Below are positions 11,704-22,561 of a stretch of 64,000 bases of DNA, piece by piece. The DNA is from Gari tellinella (lineage: Eukaryota; Mollusca; Bivalvia; Cardiida; Psammobiidae). How positions within the stretch are numbered: the stretch's first letter is position 1; each line of letters opens with the position of its first letter. The notes beneath the pieces were generated by a model that was given only the letters and a program-made list of their open reading frames with translations, was not told the origin of the DNA and did no database searches. Location: positions 69,134,158 through 69,198,157 of the forward strand of contig OV277864.1 in the NCBI GenBank assembly GCA_922989275.2. The letters run 5' to 3'. A program made the translations under genes and the position numbers.

Positions 11704-14700
11704 GTCTGAAACAGACGTTAGAACTAGGATACCACAGTCCATATCAGACAGAGATGACATATACTCTCCCTGCAAGAATCAAGGAGGCGGAGATTCTATT
11801 GGTGAGTGAACTAATCTTGTTACCCAGGATTGCATCTGAATACATTAATCCCTCTTGTCGTGAAAACAATGTTTTCCTTAAATCCGTAAACTTTTACAGC
11901 AATAAAATAAAAGCGGTTTTAATACAAGATGCATGATAATTCCATACATTTGCTTTTATTTTAGTACTTTTTTATGCCCCGGACGAATTAGTCGGGGCAT
12001 TTATGTTTTTAGTATGTCTGTCTGTTTGTCAACAACTTTAACATTGGCCATAACTTTGCAACTACATAGGATAGAGACTTTATATTTGGTATGTGTACTC
12101 GCCCCAAGGAGCTCTTGATCTCAGTTTAAAAGCTCAGTGCTTTAAGTTTTCACAGAATTACAGCCATTTCCCCCATAATAGGTTTTATACAATGGTAATT
12201 ACTTTGTCCGGATAACTCCTCCTACAGTTTTAAAGCTACAGCCTTATAAATTGGCAGAGTGTTTACACATATACCACAGATGTGCATGTAGTCAGGATTT
12301 TGATCTGCTTTCAAAGTTGGCAATACGAAGCATGCAGCTAGGGGGTAAAAGATTTGTCTTACAGACACATCCACTTCTAGTTTTAATCTGAGTGACAACC
12401 AATTTAATTGATTGGTTGATTGATTTGGGTTTCATGGCCTCTAATCAGTAACCGGCGTCTGATTCAGCTCCAAACTGTTTGCAACATGAACACGTATACT
12501 ACACTGTTAGCCAGGGAATGTAGGATTCTTGTGTTTTATTTCTAGCTAGCTACATGCCATCATCATCAGCAGCAGACTATGCCTCAGACGAGTCGTTAGA
12601 AAACATATCAGATATTACTGATGAAGAAGCTTCGGGTAGGTTCAGTATTCTTCGGCAGTTTCCGACATGTTTCTAGTATTGCCATGTTCGCCAACTTTTA
12701 GACCTCAGTTCGTAAATAGATCGTAAAACAGAAATGCATTTTACAAATGGCAGTGTTAAATTATAGTGACAGGTTAAACAGGATTACAATAAAGAATTCT
12801 CTATCGCTTTATCTTGCATTAAGTTGCCGTTCTCAGAGAAAACAAATATATCGTTTGTTTAGTTATCCCTTAGCCCTTTTACTTCATAGTGTCTGTTTCT
12901 TGTACAGGTGACTTCTCAAAACAAGTCAAAGATAAAGCCAAATGCGCCTTAATGTGCAATCGTTTTAATTTCAGAGTGCGCTTTAAGCTACATTTTTACT
13001 AGGATATGGAAAATATTTCTCATGGTATATAATTATCATTGACTGTATAAAGAAGAACTATTTTCTTCAGTGAAAGACTAGATTAAAGACTAGATATTTT
13101 TATAATTTATATTTGGTATGGGTACTCACCTCAAGAAGCTCTTGAGCTCATTTTAACTTGTGCCATGTCCGACAAAGGCCAATGTCATTTATATGTCATT
13201 TAGAGGTAAACTTGGGTGAATTTAATATTGGCCATAACTTGGAACTTTATGTGATAGATACGTCATATTTTGAATGTGTACTCAATCCAAGAAACTCTTG
13301 ATCCTAGTACAACTTGGGTCATGTCAACGTTGTAATGACGACGATATGATGATATCATGATGCTATGGTGACGATGCATTTGAATAACTGGTTTCTAGAT
13401 TTACCAGACTCTTTGTTTTACATAGTTGTAACCTTTTCATTTGAACAAAAACAAAATTTGGATGAGTACAATACCTACTGTTTGATTGTATTTTACAGTC
13501 AAAGTTGACATAACCCCTCGGGGATATTTGTCAGTTACTGTGACACCGTTCTTGTTAAGACTACAGACATTATGGTTGTCGCTTTACCCATCTTCCGTTT
13601 ATAATTCATCTATATAAAAACGCTTACTATGAGTGTGAACATCTGATCAATTAAATTGGCCAACGGGATCGGACAAATTTTCTACAGGAAAAAGTGTGGA
13701 TACATGTAGACACATTCTTTAAGAAAGCACTGTACCTTCAGGAGCTACCTGCTGTCGGTTAACACTGTAATATCCAAGTCATGAAGTATAGCCTCTTTAT
13801 ATGTGCTTGGTTTCATTTATGAAGGCACTAGATCGTATAGTATGAGAATTTCTTATACAAGTTATGAATTAACTCCTCTTTTTACAGGGTTTCTTAATGA
13901 ATATCACACAGAATCCCCAACAATAGCTGATGACATGATAGAGATGCGAGCTAAGATGGTCGCCTTGTACAACAGGATAGAATCAAGAATGGATCAGGCG
14001 TCCCAGAATAATCCTGGAAAAACCAGCCCAATGTAAGACTGTTAAACTTTTAATTTAGTTAAAGTTCCCAATCACTGGTTTGTCCGTTGAAACGTTTCTA
14101 AAATATAGCAAATGACAGATTATTGAAATTTATAACTATTCATTATGCTCGTAAATATAAATTCTACATGTACATTATTAGTAATACAGTTTCTTCACAG
14201 TGTACAAGAGGATTTATTCTCGGCTGAGGAAAATCATGTTGCCCGAGCCGTTAGGCGAGGGTTTCATGCTTTTTTCCAGCGAGGAATGAATCCTCATATA
14301 CATTGTGAAGAAACTGTATAACGAATTTATTATACTGCAAAGTTTTCACTGTTCAAACAAAATATTTTGGAATTTGTCGTGTACAGCGCTCATAGTAAAC
14401 AATAACAAAATCGCGCCATGCAAAGCAGATAACGTTGAGCGTAAATGACGTCATGCATGTTCTTGACAATTTCTATTCATAAGAAAAATGGACATGCTCG
14501 TAGGCGTCAGCGTAAAACTTTCCCAGAAATAATGCGCCTGTTGAAAGATCCAAACCCCGATTGGTTCTTAGCCGAAATGGACTTAAAACGGAGGATGCAC
14601 GATTGAATGCACTCAATCCTGTCGAGCATTCGCAATCTAATTTTCTGCAAAGCAAGACTCAGGGACCTGTCAGCCAATGTAAAAGCTGCATTTCTACGTA

Positions 14701-17700
14701 CCCTGTCAGCTCACAGGTCTACGGCTTGGTACCCAATCAAAAGTAAGCCTTAGGAATTTACTTTGCAGTATAATAAGTATCCATATACCGGTGCTAAGTC
14801 TTTTTACTTTGCCTGAAATTGACCATTGTATATTTTGCAGTGATAAGTGCGCTCTTACAACAGAGAAGCATGTCAGATTTGCCAGGTCACCCGGGTTGAT
14901 TACATCTCCTAGGGTTGATAGCTGCTCCCCAAACTTTTTTAATGGAGTGGCATATTCCGAAGCCTACGAGAATGATTTTTCTGAGGCCAGAGACACGGAA
15001 GCTACCCGCCAGGAAGGGCTTGGTGCTAGGCTTAGAGAGCTCAATGACAGGGTATCAAGCAGAATGAGGGCCAAAACACCCACTGTACTGGGGAATCTTC
15101 TATTAAACAGGTACAGTAAACATCTTTATTACGATCATTTAATTGTGATAAGTATTAGATGTTTAAAACAAGTGACTGCTTAAAGTAAAGCGACAGTAAA
15201 GCGGAAACTTCCAGAAATACATTTCAGGGAATACATTTTTCATCATGGAAGGGACATTCACTTTAAGACATGTATATGGGTTGATTGCTTTTATTACTTT
15301 GCAGATCACAAACACCATATCAACCCTCTAGGACGGTAACTGACCTATCAGGACCGAATGAGGGTACATTGTCTGATTCAGAATCAGATTCAAGCCAATG
15401 GAATACAAGGTAGGTCTTACTTTTATCACATATCAAGGCTGTAGATAATTACTCTCCTGGGTCCGTACATTTAGTTATTTGGCGAGTTGTATTCCCTGCC
15501 TGTGTCCTTGTAGTCAAAGGATAGAACTCGCCAGTCCATTTAAACTGAAATCGGTCGATTTAAAACTGTAAAACTATAAATAAAAAACATAGTTTGTCGA
15601 AAGTCCCAACATACCAGAAGAGTCGATGAAAAAAGGTGTTTTGTTTATTTCTCAAATTAGTTCTAATAAAATAAAACTCGCTTGTAACGAAATTGGATAC
15701 AAACGAAGTATTGGATATAGCAAACCAACATGTACCCTCCCTCTTTAATTAATGTGCAATATAATGAATCTGATATGACGAAATAGGGATATAATGAAAT
15801 ATTCCAGATGATCCCAGTGGCATCATTATGTCTCCCCTATATAAAGGGAGACATATTCTGTTGTGGCATTATTATAAATGGGTTTCACTGTACAGCGTTT
15901 TGCCTAAGGACCCTTCCACTTGACTGCTGACCAAAACTGTTTGAGACCTATCCATGCTTTTTCTGAGTCAAAAGTCTCAAATTATAATTTCACTAATAAA
16001 ACAAGACTAAGATTTTTAAACGAACAACATACTTGCAGTAAACCATTCGCTTATTTAACCTAATACATGTACTAAATAAAAAAAGCGTATTTTACGTCTC
16101 TGATTTATTCCACCACTGAAGTAAATATTTCAAACCATAAAGGTGCACCATAAAAAAATATATTCTATATCATACAGGGTATATGCAGTAGTTTAACAAA
16201 AGCTAAAAGTAAAACTGAGTGCTCTTTATAGGCACTCTGCTTTGCTTTCAGCCAGTTTTAAGCAACCATCTATATCTTATACTGAAAACAAGCTGAAATT
16301 AATGACGTCATGGTAGTGAACAGGTTAATATGATTTATAACAAAACCTACAGTGCGAGCAGTGAATAACATTCATTGAATATTTCTCGTATATAACTATT
16401 AGTTTAACTATGCAAATGATGTGACTTACTTAAATGTGTATTCTTACGCGCTGCAAAAATTTGTAAACAGATATGGCGTCAAACGACATTTCTGTCGGGG
16501 ATCGAGTGGCTAAAGATGGGAAGGGACAGAGAATGTTATCCTGAATAAATCGGAATTAACCTTGGAACTACTTATTGAATGTTTACTCACTTGGGCGGTC
16601 CATACACGCGTCAACCATTTGACTTATAAGGAAGCTAGCAAGCTAAAATCATTTATCGAGATAGTAAAAACAACATAACCATTTTACGTTATAAATATAA
16701 TCTAACATTCTTGTTCATAATTTAATGTATTTATAAAACTCGTCTTTAAGAAAACGACAAAAACTCGGCAAGCCTCGTTTTTATCGTTTTTTAAAAGACT
16801 CGTTTTATAAATCCAATGAATTATGAACACTCATGTAAGATCCTATTTATATACTCCATATGAATTTCAGATACTTTTATGCTGATGACACCCAGATCAA
16901 AAGACAGAGTCCCTGCGTAACAAGACCAACCATAACTATAGACAAAGAATCTCGCCCAGAAATCATCAATGTGGAAGTGAAGGGCACAGGCGGTAAGCAA
17001 ATAGGTTGCTACGTGATTTTAACCCTTTACTGCCAAAGCCGACATTGAGCTGACATTTGCAAATGGTTTGGATCCTGATCAGACACCAGATAGTGTGACC
17101 TTTGATCAGGATTAAAAAAAATCAATTTTTCTACAGTCAAAAACACATCAGTAAAACAGAGTAAAAATTTATGCAGACGATAAAATGGCAGCGACCGTGT
17201 AAGACGGGAAACGACGTCAATATGGCAGTGAAAGGGCAAACTCTCTTCAACATAAAGGCGTACAGATTTGCGATTCGGATACGGACATCTAGTTTTGCTC
17301 TGTTGTTCTGTAAAAAGTATAGAGTAAAGCCGTCATACGCGGGTTAATTTTACAACCAGACACCTTATCCTAATCCTAAGTGAATCAACACGATGTTTTG
17401 CAGATTAAAATTACACTATTTCTATTCTTTCATTTTCAGAGCGAAAGGAGACCGCATCAAAGTCCATGCATGATGTAAAACTTATCGAGATTGAAGAGGA
17501 AATCCATAAAGAGAGTTCTGGTAAAAAGAAAGCCAACGAAAGAGTTCTGACAGCTTGTGAGGTCAAATCAAAGTCTGATAGTATTGCACAATTAGCAGAA
17601 GAAAGTGTCGAACACATGTAAGATTTGTTTGTTATCTAGTTTCATGGTTGTCCATCATAATGCTGAACTTTTGATCTTTAACCCTTTCAACCATAAATAT

Positions 17701-20700
17701 CTCTTGTGGGTATTTAAAGTCGTTTTGGACTCTTCAAGTACAGGTATGTTGAACCAGTCTACTGTATGACATCAAAAACCAATGAAAATATCAAACAGTG
17801 CAGACCCTGATCAGAGGGCTCCTATAGGAGCCCTCTGATCAGGGTCTACACTGTTTGCATATGTAATCAGTAATATCTACAGAGGGCTGTAGGGTTGAAA
17901 TTCTGTGTGAGATGTGTTTACGCTATGTGTTTGTTAAGGTTATGCCCCGCACGACTAAGTTGGGGGGAATATTGTTTTTGATCTGTTTTTGGAACTACAT
18001 AGGATAGAGCCTTTTTATGTTTGGTATGTGTACTCATCTCAAGAAACGCTTTAGCTCAATACAACTTTGATCATGTCTGACGAAGGTTAAGGTCATTTAG
18101 AGGTCATTTAGAGGTAAAATTGAGTGAATTTAACATTGGCCATATCTTTAGACCTGCATATGATACATCATATATATACTTTATAATTGGAATGTGTACT
18201 CAACTCAAGACGCACATGCGTTTGGTACAACCTTGGTCATGTCCAACAAAGGTCAATGTCATTAAGAGGTCAAATAGGGTTCATTAAATACTGCCTAGTT
18301 ATAACTCTGTGACCATGTGATCATTGTATAGGAAAAGAATAACAACTTCTCGACTTTACACTTCAAGATATAGAAACACTCGTCCAAATGCAGAATATAG
18401 AAATATTTTACAAATAATTATTTCAGGAATACCACAGCAAAGAAAAGCAAGCCAAACTTAAGGTATACATCAGAAAAGAAGAAAAAGTCAGGAAATAAGA
18501 AGACAAAGTCAAATGTTCCACGACTTCCCACGTACCCAGAAAGAAGTTATGTCCCTAGTACCCGACTAGTGCTGCCGCCTATCGGAAGTGGGGATAACTA
18601 CGTCAGATCTCCGTGTAAAACTCCAGAAAGCTTTCTGGACAAAGTTGAGTAAGTATTTTCAAAGTGTTTACGGTTGGTTTTAAACTGAGTGGCAAACTAT
18701 ATGAATCTCAAACACAACACACTAAAATGTAAAGATTTGCAAGTTATTGAATATTTGATTCGTTTTATTCTAAGTGGCAAATATTAGGAGCGTTTTTGGA
18801 CCGTCACATCCTGTGTCTGATCTGTATCAAACTGTTTTAAACGGACATATGGGTTTTGAACATGGACACATTTATTGAGAAAATTACTCCTTCTCTAATG
18901 TGCATGGTCGTTTATTATACAGGTAAAAGACAACGGCAAAAAAGATCATGCGGAAAACTTCCTTCGAATTTTATTGTTACCAATTATCGGTGTACGTATT
19001 TTATCAAGACTATTTTTTGTTTCCAGAGAATACAAGAAGGAGAAACCAAAGAAACGCGGTCGAAAGTCCGTAAAGGACTCCAAGAAAACCACAGCAGCAC
19101 ATGCCATGGCCAAGAAAACACAGAGCACGCAAATATCAGTCGGCCAGAACGAAAGTACAACCGCAGAATTAGATGGTAAATGCAATAGCAAAGGTACCAC
19201 TCCATCACATGCCAAGGGCAAGTTAACAAAAAGCACACAACTATCAGGAGGCCAGAACCAAACCATTACTACAAAGTCAGATGATAAAGGCAACAGCACC
19301 AAAAATAGCCCAGCATCACATGCTAAGGTTAGCAAAACAGTCACAGCCTCCATTGACGGTGATTACAAAACAACAACTACAACAGACACGGTCAACAAAA
19401 CAACCGCCACATCAGATGTCACCAGTCTACAATCTGGACTAGAAAGCGACATAGCGTTCCTCAAGAAAGCAATTTCGATTATCAACAACAACAACAACAA
19501 GGCAAATGGCCAGCCTTTTGTTCCCTTGGAAACCACAGTGCTGAATGACCAATCCAACCCAGCTTTGAACACATTCGAAACACATGGCGGGAGGGTTCAT
19601 CAGTTCCGAGCAAATTTTAGCAGAGAAACTATACTTCTTCCACCCATAGGTAAGGAAACTCAGGTACAGGACCAGTGTCAAGTGTTTTAAAGCATATGAG
19701 TTGAGTTTGAGATTATCCTTAAGCGTTCGATTGGTAAGATTTGAGCTTATGCTGAAATCAGACCAATCAAAAGCTAAAGAACGATCTCAGACTCAACTCA
19801 AACGCTTTATGACCTAGGTGCTATTTTGACCTGTGTTATGAGGCGGGAGTCGTTATAGGGAGGAAACATTAAGACTTGTCTTATGTTTGCAGGTAGATTG
19901 AATCCAAATCAGACGCCGGGTCACGCGGCGTCGGATCTGGATTCAAGCTGACTGTTAGTCGTCATTATATTTAATCTACATGTATCAAAATGTCCACTTA
20001 TTTGTAACTTTGAGATAATAAACAGCAGATTGCAATTTTAAGCCGATGATATTGCAACAGTAAAAGTGTTAGACATAATTGTCCTGTTTGGGTAATTGTG
20101 GACAATAAAGGAGGGGTCGTTGTTGTGAGGGCCGTTGTAGGGTGGGAACACTGTAGTTCCTAACATTTAGAAACAAAAGCATCTAGAAACGGTGATGCGA
20201 TTGTTTAATAGACTGTATCATGAACAGACGTCAGGGAACGCGGTGTCTGATCAGAATCCAAACTGTTTTCAAATGTCAATTCTGTTGGCATTAGCAGTAA
20301 ATGAGGTAAATGAAATGGTACGTGAGTCTTGAGGGCGGCTTACATCAAGCTAAATGTTAAATTCACTTCAAATTTAGGGTTTATTTTTTATTTTTCTTAA
20401 TACAGTAATTTATTGTTCTCGCAAAAGAGATTTTGTGAATTCAAAACTATTGTTTTATATACATGTATTGTATTTTTGTTCTTATTTAGGAACGAACACC
20501 ACTGACAATACAATTAAAAGGTACCCAGGGCAGATGGAGCTCGGCTCCACCATGAACCATACCATTAGGAAAGCTAGTGCAGATATTATACAAGAAAAGC
20601 AATTCCACCTTGATACTATAGCCCCCATTGCCCCCAGTGGATCAAAGCCTCACAGACAAAGACGCCCAGTTAAAGTAAAAATGCCATCCACCAAAGAGCA

Positions 20701-20860
20701 AGAAAATATTAAACAGATGATGCAGAGGGCTAACTACTTGCCGATGCCACCTAAAACTGACAACCCAAAGAGATCTACGACGACGGTCCGAGTTCCATGT
20801 GTGGACACTGATGATGATGATGACGATGACGAGATGAATGGCTTCATTAAATATTTCTAA
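11704..20860 (+). CDS. Multi-exon gene for a Lys/Ser/Thr-rich, probably disordered protein, function unknown
   Basis: Nine exons join in phase with AG/GT borders: 12546-12635, 13888-14032, 14841-15110, 15305-15409, 16871-16992, 17440-17617, 18427-18648, 19027-19649 and 20490-20860 (stop 20858-20860). From the ATG at 12554 the product is 705 residues. A further exon at 11704-11801 fits the same phase, so the true start may lie upstream. Residues about 375-583 (exon 8) are Thr/Lys/Ser-rich, with two or three degenerate repeats of about 36 residues (SHAK...TQ(L/I)S.GQN) and a poly-Asn run. The C-terminus has a poly-Asp run before NGFIKYF. Two short motifs recur: L-x-LPPIG and an LxxRxxSRM helix. 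There is no signal peptide or membrane segment. I do not recognise the family, but the exon structure makes the gene itself convincing. Confidence 0.82.
11971..12360 (+). repeat. Dispersed repeat with ATGCCCCGG hairpin start, in an intron
   Basis: A small hairpin (TGCCCCGGAC...GTCGGGGCA, 11974-11999) is followed by text beginning GGCCATAACTTTGCAAC and TTTATATTTGGTATGTGTAC. Diverged copies of the second part occur near 10400-10480, 13100-13330 and 17940-18260. Confidence 0.6.
14184..14320. mobile_element. Palindromic element with ATACAGTTTCTTCACA ends
   Basis: ATACAGTTTCTTCACAGTGTA at 14184 is matched by the reverse complement ending at 14320, with GAGGATTTATTCTCGGC / GAGGAATGAATCCTC in the inner arms. 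It lies in intron 2 of the 705-residue gene. Confidence 0.7.
14327..14776. mobile_element. MITE with TTATTATACTGCAAAG terminal inverted repeats
   Basis: TTATTATACTGCAAAG (14327-14342) and its reverse complement (14761-14776) bound a 450-bp element without a transposase. It contains the TACCCTGTCAGCTCACAGG palindrome near 14699. Partial relatives lie near 7070-7170 and 26190-26290. It lies within an intron. Confidence 0.72.
17792..17857. mobile_element. Hairpin core, GATCAGAGGGCTCC type
   Basis: CAAACAGTGCAGACCCTGAT leads into a near-perfect stem-loop centred on CTCCTATAGGAG and returns to CACTGTTTG. Other copies of this core are at about 21011, 21307, 53158, 55724, 58073 and 59455. It lies in intron 6 of the 705-residue gene. 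Confidence 0.85.
19687..19810. mobile_element. Palindromic MITE, CTCAAGCATTTGATTGGTCA family, copy 2
   Basis: A diverged copy of the element at 11277-11396, with GAGTTGAGTTTGAGAT facing ATCTCAGACTCAACTC across the centre near 19748. It lies in the last intron of the 705-residue gene. Confidence 0.7.
19892..19950. mobile_element. Hairpin core, TTGAATCCAGATCAGACGCC type
   Basis: The stem runs from GATTGAATCC to GGATTCAAGCTG with a GACGCCG / CGGCGTC inner stem. The right arm of the larger element (GGGTCGTTGT...GGGAACACTGTAG) is at about 20113-20157. A second, half-degraded core lies at 20224-20272. Confidence 0.75.
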
Positions 20861-21760
20861 ACTTTTTCACCTGATTTATTTTATTTTATTAGTGTGTCTG
20901 TTATTTCGTCATTCATGTTCTTGTTCACAGTATTTTAATTAACACATTCAACCCTAGCGACGAGTATACTCGTCAATTACAAGCAATGTACCTGTAAAGA
21001 TTACACTTGTCAAACAGTATATACCCTGATCAGAGGGCTCTTTAATGAGCCCTCTGATCAGAGTCTACAATGTTTGTCATTTTGAAATATAATGTTAAAA
21101 TTAACCCTAAATAGCCAAAAATAGACTAGACTTATTTTGAAATTGGAATCTTCCATTAAAAGTTTCAGGGGTGAATGAAGTAAAGAAAACAACCACATGC
21201 ATTATCACTCGGTGACCCCTAAACTTCAAAAGGATAATTGCAGTTTCCAAATATGTCTAGCCTATTTGTGAATATTCTGTGTTATCTTTACGCTATACTG
21301 CAAAATGACAAACATTGTACATCCTGACTAGAGGCCTCCTATATGAGCCTCGTGATCTGAGTCTACACTGTTTGCATAAGACATGTATCCATTCCTCTAC
21401 ACATATACATTGATTATCATGTCACTGAATACACGTCACTTGGGTTCACTGGGTTAAGTTCACAAATCTTGACTGGACACCCAATTTTAAACTTAGGGGT
21501 ATACAATAATTTATTGTAAGCACTGTTTGATGACAACGGCAAAAACAAAACATGTCAGCATGTATGTACATTGTTATAACATTGTTATTCTTAAGTTGGT
21601 GGTTGGCAAGACTTTATTGTAAGCACTGTTTGATGACAACGGCAAACACAAAACATGTCAGCGTAATTTGTTAACAGTATCAAAACTACTAGAGTTGAGT
21701 AGAAAGTATTACATGTATTCTCCAAGAAAGACATTTATGATCCAAACCTTATGTCCATTG

Positions 21761-21826
21761 CAGACAATTTGGAGGCTGGTCAGACGCCGGGTAACCCGGC
21801 GTCTGACCAGCCTCCAAACTGTTTGC
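21761..21826. mobile_element. Hairpin core with a perfect 22-base inner stem, GCCGGGTAACCCGGC type
   Basis: GGAGGCTGGTCAGACGCCGG and its exact reverse complement face each other across a GTAAC loop. The outer parts read GCAGACAATTT and AAACTGTTTGC. The flanking right arm (GGGAAAGAATAACGTTTTCTG, near 21901) identifies the CAGTGGAG-end family. Confidence 0.85.
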
Positions 21827-22323
21827 TATTTAGACTAAAACTAAACGTTAACATTTTCACGAAATTGTCGTTTTTAAAATTGCATTTAGTTTCGGGTAAT
21901 CGGGAAAGAATAACGTTTTCTGTAAAGTTGCATAAACACTGGGCCCTGTAAATCAGTCAATTTCGAATTGTAGGGGCTGTACAGAATGGTTACACTGTTT
22001 AATATACATTTGTCATAAATGGGCCTTTTAACGCCATTAGGTTATTCATTCACTGAAGAAAAAGTTCCATTTTATAGAGTCATGAATAATATCTAAGAGA
22101 AATGGTTTCTTTATCGTACTAGATGGTAGTTAAAAGCAGACTAACGTAAGGGAAAATGCGCCTATTGGCGAATTCTGCTTTACTTTAAACATTCTTTAGG
22201 TGATCACCTGTCTTCAAAACTATATATAAACATGCTCTGTAGTATCTGTTTTACTTTGTCACTGCTGTCATATCAGTGACATGGTACAACAGATATGCTC
22301 AGATATGCCAAAATGCTCAGTTG

Positions 22324-22385
22324 CAAACAGTTTTGATCTTGATCAGACGCCGCGTTACGCGGTGTCTGAGGATCAGAACTGTTTG
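22324..22385. mobile_element. Hairpin core, GACGCCGCG type
   Basis: CAAACAGTTTTGATC to GATCAGAACTGTTTG with GACGCCGCGTTACGCGG in the centre. One arm carries a small deletion. Other copies of the type: about 28414, 30026, 30195, 35984, 36859, 37239, 37651, 47078, 48308 and 51954. Confidence 0.8.
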
Positions 22386-22561
22386 ACACTCGTTTCGAAA
22401 GCTCCTCATTCACATAGCCTTAAATCTAACTATGAAACAATATTACAGACAATAATATTGAAGCAAACGATAATATGACGGTGCTGGGGTTAAAATCTCA
22501 CGATGAATTTGACGATTTAAGGGTTAAAGTTGATGTATCGGCGTTGAAGTTCAACTTATGG

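Larger units (their letters stand above)
20861..22561. other. Intergenic region between convergent genes, filled with hairpin elements
   Basis: No gene is seen. Hairpin cores occur at 21011-21076 and about 21307-21372 (GAGGGCTCC type), 21761-21826 and 22324-22385. A 60-bp direct duplication containing AAGCACTGTTTGATGACAAC lies at about 21517 and 21619. The two flanking genes are convergent, so the 3' UTRs of both probably lie here. Confidence 0.6.

Noticed and set aside
18946..19353. 135-codon open frame on the - strand
   Set aside because: It is the shadow of the Thr/Lys-rich exon 8 of the 705-residue gene, which has proper splice borders and phase on the + strand.
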